DNA of 37,716 nucleotides, taken from Oscillospiraceae bacterium. Its GTDB lineage: Bacteria; Bacillota; Clostridia; Oscillospirales; Oscillospiraceae. The notes under the pieces were generated by a model. It had not been told where the DNA came from. It did not search any database and saw only the letters and a list, made by a program, of their open reading frames with translations. Below, piece by piece: positions 34,461 through 37,716 of this stretch; the first letter of the stretch is position 1; every line of letters begins with the position of its first letter. The position numbers and the translations under genes are program-made. The stretch covers positions 1-37,716 of the forward strand of contig JAFTVV010000035.1 in the NCBI GenBank assembly GCA_017465625.1. The letters run 5' to 3'.

Positions 34461-34500
34461 ACACCCCCTGCATACAGTCGTATGCAGGGGGTGTCATTTT
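34461..34500 (+). terminator. Terminator of livJHMGF
   Basis: ACACCCCCTGCATAC (34461-34475) pairs perfectly over 15 bp with GTATGCAGGGGGTGT (34480-34494) around AGTC, followed by CATTTTT. A diverged copy of this hairpin lies at 34744-34777. Confidence 0.93.
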
Positions 34501-34530
34501 TGTCAAAAACTTGTTTTTTGGCAAAAATGA

Positions 34531-34741
34531 CAGAGGTCAAAGAAGCGCCAAAGACAAACAAATCGCACTCGTCGGCGTACAGGTGGTACGTTAGAGTGCG
34601 ATTTGTGCAGTAAGTCAAAATATATTGCGCCGCAAGGCGTTTTAGAAAAATTGCGTTCGGAACGGCAGACCCGTCCCCTACGCTATGAATCAAAAAATTT
34701 AAATTTATATTTTGACGGTTTGGGGGATCTTTGACACTCTG
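34531..34741 (+). repeat. ~212-bp structured element, copy A
   Basis: 211 bp between livF and a small membrane-peptide gene; nothing coding is seen. The ends pair: CAGAG (34531-34535) with CTCTG (34737-34741) and GTCAAAG (34536-34542) with CTTTGAC (34729-34735). Inside lie CCAAA/TTTGG (34548-34552 and 34719-34723) and GTCAAAA/TTTTGAC (34614-34620 and 34710-34716). There is a 13-bp hairpin (34558-34570 with 34594-34606) and a small GNRA-looped hairpin CGCC-GCAA-GGCG (34628-34639). Conserved unpaired blocks are AAGCG (34543-34547) and GCAGTAA. The orientation is set only by analogy with the flanking genes. Copy B is at 36512-36724. Confidence 0.85.
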
Positions 34742-34743
34742 AA

Positions 34744-34781
34744 ACATCCTCTGCATACGATTGTATGTAGGGGGTGTTTTT
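34744..34781 (+). terminator. Terminator-like hairpin carrying the next gene's ribosome binding site
   Basis: ACATCCTCTGCATAC (34744-34758) pairs with GTATGTAGGGGGTGT (34763-34777) over 15 bp including G-U pairs, followed by TTTT and then ATG at 34782. The 3' arm AGGGGGTG is the only plausible Shine-Dalgarno for that ATG. The hairpin is a diverged copy of the one at 34461-34494. Confidence 0.7.
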
Positions 34782-34928
34782 ATGTGCAGGCCCAATCAGT
34801 TACGGGGATATATACTGCTGAGTATCGGTTGCGGAATGGTGCTGGGGGTGTGGATGAGCAGTGCATTTCTGACCTACTGTGTGGCAGGAGTTATGGTGTT
34901 TGCAGGAGTCTCTGTGGTACGCAGGTAA
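34782..34928 (+). CDS. 48-residue membrane peptide
   Basis: No named family recognised. MCRPNQLRGYILLSIGCG begins a short basic N terminus followed by two hydrophobic segments (about residues 10-23 and 29-45) and a basic VVRR end, so it should sit in the membrane as a hairpin. Its ribosome binding site is within the terminator-like hairpin. It lies 56 bp upstream of the SPOCS/LysM gene in the same direction, and similar tiny proteins beside such genes in Clostridia come to mind, which suggests a sporulation link. Function unknown. Confidence 0.6.
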   Translation: MCRPNQLRGYILLSIGCGMVLGVWMSSAFLTYCVAGVMVFAGVSVVRR

Positions 34929-34984
34929 TATCCTTGTCCCCGGGCGCATAGGCTACTATAGAATCTTAGAAGGAGTGATTTTAT

Positions 34985-36472
34985 ATGGAATATCAACTGG
35001 ATGTGCAGCATTTGCCGTACCTGCGCCAGCTTCATACACAGCCGCAAACACGGGAAGAGACGCAGGAATTGCGCATTGGTGACGGACTGGGGAACATTGG
35101 AAGAGTGCTGTGTGCTTGGGGGCAGGTGGTGCTGCGTGGAAAGCAGTGGCAACCGGATGGCGTAGGTGTTCAGGGCGGCGTGATGGTATGGGTGCTGTAT
35201 GCCCCGGAGGATGGCGGTCCTGCCCAGTGCGTGGAGGACTGGATTCCGCTTTCTGTAAAATGGCCGGCAGAACAAAGCGAAGGGGACGGAAAGCTGTTCA
35301 CCACCTGGCTTTTACGGGGTGTGGATGCCCGTACCGTGGATTTGCGCAGACTGATGGTTCGGGTGACGGTGGATGTATATGCCGCCTGCTTTGTGCCGGA
35401 CCGTCTGCCGGTCTATTCGCCCAAGGAGTTGCCCAAGGATATTCTGCTGCTGGAAAAGAAAAAGCCGCTGTGTCTGGTGCAGGAGGTGGGCGAGAAAGCC
35501 TTTGTGCTGGATGAGGAACTGACACTGCCGTCCTCTGCACCGTCACCGGAAAAACTGGTGCGCTACAGTCTGGAAACAGAAATCAGCGACTGTAAAATCA
35601 TTGGGGATAAGGCGGTATTTCGGGGGAAGGGACTTTTGCACATTCTCTACCGTACCGCAGAAGGGGGAATGCAAAGCTGGGACTTTGAGATTCCCTTTTC
35701 CCAGTATACAGAATTGGATGATCACTATTCTGACGACAGCGGATTGTGGGTGCAGGCGATGGTTACCGCGCTGGAGGTAGAAGTGGCGGCGGAACGTATT
35801 CGCTTGAAGGCAGGTCTTGCAGGACAGTATATCCTTACAGCAGACAAGGAATATCCGATTGTAGAGGATGCCTACAGTCCGGATCGCACACTGCAGATGC
35901 AGCGAGAAAAGGTACAGGTCAGGAATCTTGTTTCTTTTCAGAGTGTGCCCATGCGCGCGGATGAAACAGGGCGCTTTGGCAGCAATCGGGTGGCAGACCT
36001 GAGCCTGAACATTGGTCTGCCTGAAAAACGTCGTAACAGTGATGGAGCAGAGCTGGAAATTCCCTGTCAGTTCAGTGCGCTGTATTACGATACAGAGGGA
36101 CTTCTGCAGTCGGCAACCACCAAATTTAGCGGCACGCACGGGGTAGATGCGGACAGTATGGAAGCCTGGACACAGCTGGATGGCACTTTGCAGGCCATTG
36201 CCGGGATGGACAGCACCATTATGCGGGGGGCCTACAGTCTGCAAATAGGGCATACAGAGGATGTGGAACTGATGCCTGTATCTGCTTTAACTGCAGATGA
36301 GCCACGGGAAAAAGATCCGGCACGTCCCAGCTTGATTTTACGAAAGGCAGGAAATAGCAGCCTTTGGGATATTGCAAAACAATGCGGTGCAACGGTAAAA
36401 GCCATTCAGGAGGCAAACGACCTGCAAGGGGAGCCCGATCCTGACAGGGTGCTGCTGATTCCCGTTTTGTAA
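34985..36472 (+). CDS. SPOCS (DUF3794) and LysM domain protein, probable spore coat/cortex-associated
   Basis: 495 residues, no signal peptide. The N-terminal two thirds contain DUF3794-type segments (about residues 30-140 and 190-290, e.g. LVRYSLETEISDCKIIGDKAVFRGKGLLHILYRT with the following FEIPFSQYTELD). A third beta-rich region follows, and a C-terminal LysM domain (about 448-495, NSSLWDIAKQCGATVKAIQEANDL ending in LLIPVL). LysM binds peptidoglycan; DUF3794 occurs in coat-morphogenesis proteins of the SpoVID/SipL kind. SipL of Clostridioides difficile has the same architecture, so a role at the spore cortex-coat boundary is likely but not proven. AGGAG is 9 bases before the ATG. Element copies lie on both sides of this gene and the 48-aa gene. 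Confidence 0.88.
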   Translation: MEYQLDVQHLPYLRQLHTQPQTREETQELRIGDGLGNIGRVLCAWGQVVLRGKQWQPDGVGVQGGVMVWVLYAPEDGGPAQCVEDWIPLSVKWPAEQSEGDGKLFTTWLLRGVDARTVDLRRLMVRVTVDVYAACFVPDRLPVYSPKELPKDILLLEKKKPLCLVQEVGEKAFVLDEELTLPSSAPSPEKLVRYSLETEISDCKIIGDKAVFRGKGLLHILYRTAEGGMQSWDFEIPFSQYTELDDHYSDDSGLWVQAMVTALEVEVAAERIRLKAGLAGQYILTADKEYPIVEDAYSPDRTLQMQREKVQVRNLVSFQSVPMRADETGRFGSNRVADLSLNIGLPEKRRNSDGAELEIPCQFSALYYDTEGLLQSATTKFSGTHGVDADSMEAWTQLDGTLQAIAGMDSTIMRGAYSLQIGHTEDVELMPVSALTADEPREKDPARPSLILRKAGNSSLWDIAKQCGATVKAIQEANDLQGEPDPDRVLLIPVL

Positions 36473-36481
36473 AGCAGAACG

Positions 36482-36509
36482 TGACAGTTTGAGTTTTCCT
36501 TGACATTCT
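36482..36509 (+). repeat. Solitary 3'-end remnant of the ~212-bp element
   Basis: These 28 bp match the last 28 bp of copy B (36697-36724) at all but about five positions, including GTTTG, TTTCCTTGAC and TTCT. They sit immediately upstream of copy B, head to tail. Confidence 0.7.
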
Positions 36510-36511
36510 AG

Positions 36512-36724
36512 CAGAGGTCAAGGAAGCGCCAAAGACAAGCAACTCGACCCCGAAGTGTATATAGATACTCGAGAGGGGAGAGTTGCGCAGTAAGTCAAAA
36601 CGCCTTGCACAGCAAGGTATTTTGGGAGATGCTTTTTTTTGAGACGGGAGACCGGCTTTTTGCAGTTTGAAACAAAATATGTTTATTTTGCGTTTTGACG
36701 GTTTGGGGTTTCCTTGACGTTCTG
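36512..36724 (+). repeat. ~212-bp structured element, copy B
   Basis: 213 bp after the SPOCS/LysM gene. CAGAG (36512-36516) pairs with TTCTG (36720-36724) and GTCAAGG (36517-36523) with CCTTGAC (36712-36718); both arms differ from copy A in a compensating way. CCAAA/TTTGG (36529-36533 and 36702-36706) and GTCAAAA/TTTTGAC (36594-36600 and 36693-36699) are identical to copy A. The first hairpin has a different sequence (GCAACTC 36539-36545 with GAGTTGC 36580-36586, then CCCC/GGGG), as does the second (CCTTGC 36603-36608 with GCAAGG 36612-36617). A third, CAAAAT/ATTTTG, is at about 36672-36689. Confidence 0.85.
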
Positions 36725-36758
36725 ACCGCCGCTGTGGGGGCTCACAGCGGCGGTCTTT
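36724..36758 (+). terminator. GC-rich hairpin after copy B, probable terminator
   Basis: GACCGCCGCTGTG (36724-36736) pairs perfectly over 13 bp with 36743-36755, followed by TTT. It begins on the last base of copy B and probably ends transcripts from the SPOCS/LysM operon. Confidence 0.7.
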
Positions 36759-36790
36759 GACGGCGTGTCGCATCGGGGGTGATGCCGTCA
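36758..36790. repeat. Second hairpin downstream of copy B
   Basis: TGACG (36758-36762) pairs with CGTCA (36786-36790), with GCATC (36770-36774) and GATGC (36781-36785) inside. Its role is unknown. Between it and the cobW promoter (36791-36878) I see only A/T-rich sequence with a small GCAT/ATGC stem. Confidence 0.45.
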
Positions 36791-36878
36791 GAATATACTT
36801 TAGCGTTTGTAGTTTGCGTATTCAAGAATATCCTGTCGATGAAAAAATCGAAAGCATAGAAAAATGCTCAAATAGGTG

Positions 36879-36920
36879 TGGAAAAATAAATTTCTCTGTG
36901 TTATAATAAAGGACAGAGAA
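36879..36920 (+). promoter_or_regulatory. Promoter of the CobW-like gene with overlapping inverted repeat
   Basis: TGGAAA (36879-36884), 17-bp spacer, perfect TATAAT (36902-36907). The perfect 8-bp inverted repeat TTCTCTGT (36892-36899) / ACAGAGAA (36913-36920) brackets the -10 box, the placement of a repressor operator. It does not match the Zur consensus that I know. Confidence 0.65.
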
Positions 36921-36941
36921 TCTGAAAGGAGCATTTTTTTT

Positions 36942-37716
36942 ATGACGATTATCGATATTTTTTCCGGCTTTTTGGGTGCCGGTAAAACAACCCTGATCAA
37001 AAAGCTGCTGCAGGAGGCTTATGCCGGTCAAAAGCTGATGCTTATTGAAAATGAATTTGGTGAAATCGGCATCGACGGCGGTTTCTTGCAGGATGCAGGC
37101 ATCAACATTACCGAGATGAACTCCGGCTGTATCTGCTGCAGTCTGGTGGGCGATTTTGGAAAGGCGCTGAAAGAAGCGATTGATACCTATGCCCCCGATC
37201 GCATCATCATTGAACCCTCTGGTGTGGGCAAGCTGTCCGATGTCATTGCCGCTGTTGAAAAGGTTGACGGCATTCAGTTGGGCTATACCGTAGCGGTTGT
37301 GGATGCCGGCAAGGTGAAAATCTACACCAAGAACTTTGGAGAGTTTTACAACAATCAGGTGGAGACGGCCTCTACCATCATTTTGTCCCGTACAGACGGT
37401 ATTTCCCAGGAAAAGTTAAACCTGGCGGTGGAAATCCTCCGCGGAATGAATGACCACGCCACCATTGTGACCACGCCCTGGCATCAGCTTTCCGGTCTGC
37501 AGCTGCTGACTGCGATGGAAGGCGGCGCTTCTGTGGCGGCAGAATTGCGGAAATTAGAGGAAGAGGCACACCATCATCACGCAGATCATTGCTGCTGTGG
37601 TCATCACGACCACGAGCATCACCACGACGAGGATGGTCATTGCTGCGGTCACCACGACCACGACCATCACCACGACGAGGATGGTCATTGCTGCGGTCAC
37701 CACGACCACGACCATC
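36942..37716 (+). CDS. COG0523/CobW-family GTPase with His/Cys/Asp-rich repeat tail (3' cut by window)
   Basis: At least 258 residues, open to the window end. Walker A GFLGAGKTT (9-17), ENEFGEIGIDGG, the metal-binding CxCC (C63, C65, C66 in NSGCICCS), IIEPSGVGKL and a SRTD guanine-specificity motif identify a G3E GTPase metallochaperone. From residue 210 (HHHH) comes a tail of 16-residue repeats of the type DGHCCGHHDHDHHHDE, three of them seen (37584-37631, 37632-37679, 37680 to the end); the last two are identical in DNA as far as visible. Such tails bind Zn, Ni or Co. Metal and client are not shown; the C-terminal CobW domain is not reached within the window. AAAGGAG precedes the ATG by 10 bases. 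Confidence 0.93.
   Translation, partial: MTIIDIFSGFLGAGKTTLIKKLLQEAYAGQKLMLIENEFGEIGIDGGFLQDAGINITEMNSGCICCSLVGDFGKALKEAIDTYAPDRIIIEPSGVGKLSDVIAAVEKVDGIQLGYTVAVVDAGKVKIYTKNFGEFYNNQVETASTIILSRTDGISQEKLNLAVEILRGMNDHATIVTTPWHQLSGLQLLTAMEGGASVAAELRKLEEEAHHHHADHCCCGHHDHEHHHDEDGHCCGHHDHDHHHDEDGHCCGHHDHDH
37584..37716 (+). repeat. 48-bp in-frame tandem repeat coding for metal-binding tail
   Basis: Unit 1 (37584-37631) is diverged; unit 2 (37632-37679) and the visible 37 bases of unit 3 (37680-37716) are identical. The array continues beyond the window. Confidence 0.95.

Noticed and set aside
34947-34955. Sigma-K-like -10 (CATAnnnTA) before the SPOCS/LysM gene
   Set aside because: No AC -35 at the right distance; too short a match to report as a promoter.
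34531-36724. Insertion sequence or composite transposon
   Set aside because: The repeated elements pair at their ends like terminal inverted repeats, but I find no transposase and no target-site duplication; kept as a structured element instead.
37584-37716. CRISPR-like array
   Set aside because: The 48-bp units are contiguous without spacers, in frame, and encode the metal-binding tail.

Overview
The window comes from a low-to-mid GC endospore-forming Clostridia (Bacillota), most likely an Oscillospirales/Ruminococcaceae-type gut anaerobe. I infer this from PrkC-type PASTA kinase, RemA, YicC and CdaA/CdaR genes, a SPOCS(DUF3794)-LysM spore protein, class A RNase P RNA and strong AGGAGG ribosome binding sites. 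No database search was possible. Almost all of it is chromosomal housekeeping DNA; I see no phage, IS element, tRNA, rRNA operon or CRISPR array.

Layout. (1) 1-900: the 3' end of tuf (EF-Tu) with its terminator, then rnpB on the minus strand, whose promoter sits back to back with that of murD. (2) 897-3447: murD-ispD-ispF (peptidoglycan precursor and MEP isoprenoid pathway). (3) 3502-4835: a DUF3343 small protein and a class V cysteine desulfurase/selenocysteine lyase-like enzyme. (4) 4978-18821: a tightly packed run on the plus strand: cdaA-cdaR (c-di-AMP), yicC-remA-gmk-rpoZ, priA, def-fmt-rsmB-rlmN (translation start and rRNA modification), prpC-prkC-rsgA (Ser/Thr phosphosignalling and ribosome assembly). 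(5) 18958-21315: a 47-aa Cys-rich peptide, the rpsF-ssb-rpsR operon and a Cys-rich orphan protein. (6) 21362-25271: a minus-strand operon recD2-comF-mreB, divergent from nfo (endonuclease IV). (7) 26246-29306: an FHA domain fused to a RodA/FtsW glycan polymerase, followed by a PbpA-like transpeptidase. (8) 29520-34456: a full branched-chain amino acid ABC importer livJHMGF. (9) 34457-36941: a 48-aa membrane peptide and a SPOCS/LysM protein, bracketed by two copies of a ~212-bp element. (10) 36942-end: a COG0523/CobW-family GTPase with a His/Cys/Asp-rich tandem repeat tail, cut by the window end.

The most novel thing I see is the ~212-bp element present twice in direct orientation (34531-34741 and 36512-36724). 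Its outer ends pair with each other, and several internal helices are kept in both copies although their sequence differs. This looks like an undescribed structured RNA or a hairpin-rich miniature repeat. Around it, an intrinsic-terminator-like hairpin is duplicated; its divergence consists of changes that keep pairing through G-U pairs. One hairpin copy carries the ribosome binding site of the 48-aa peptide in its 3' arm, an arrangement also seen in front of the DUF3343 gene.

Functional themes: cell-envelope growth and its control recur (murD, cdaA/R, prpC/prkC, FHA-RodA/PbpA, mreB). The FHA domain on RodA is a plausible phosphothreonine reader for PrkC, encoded 10 kb upstream; that link is inference.
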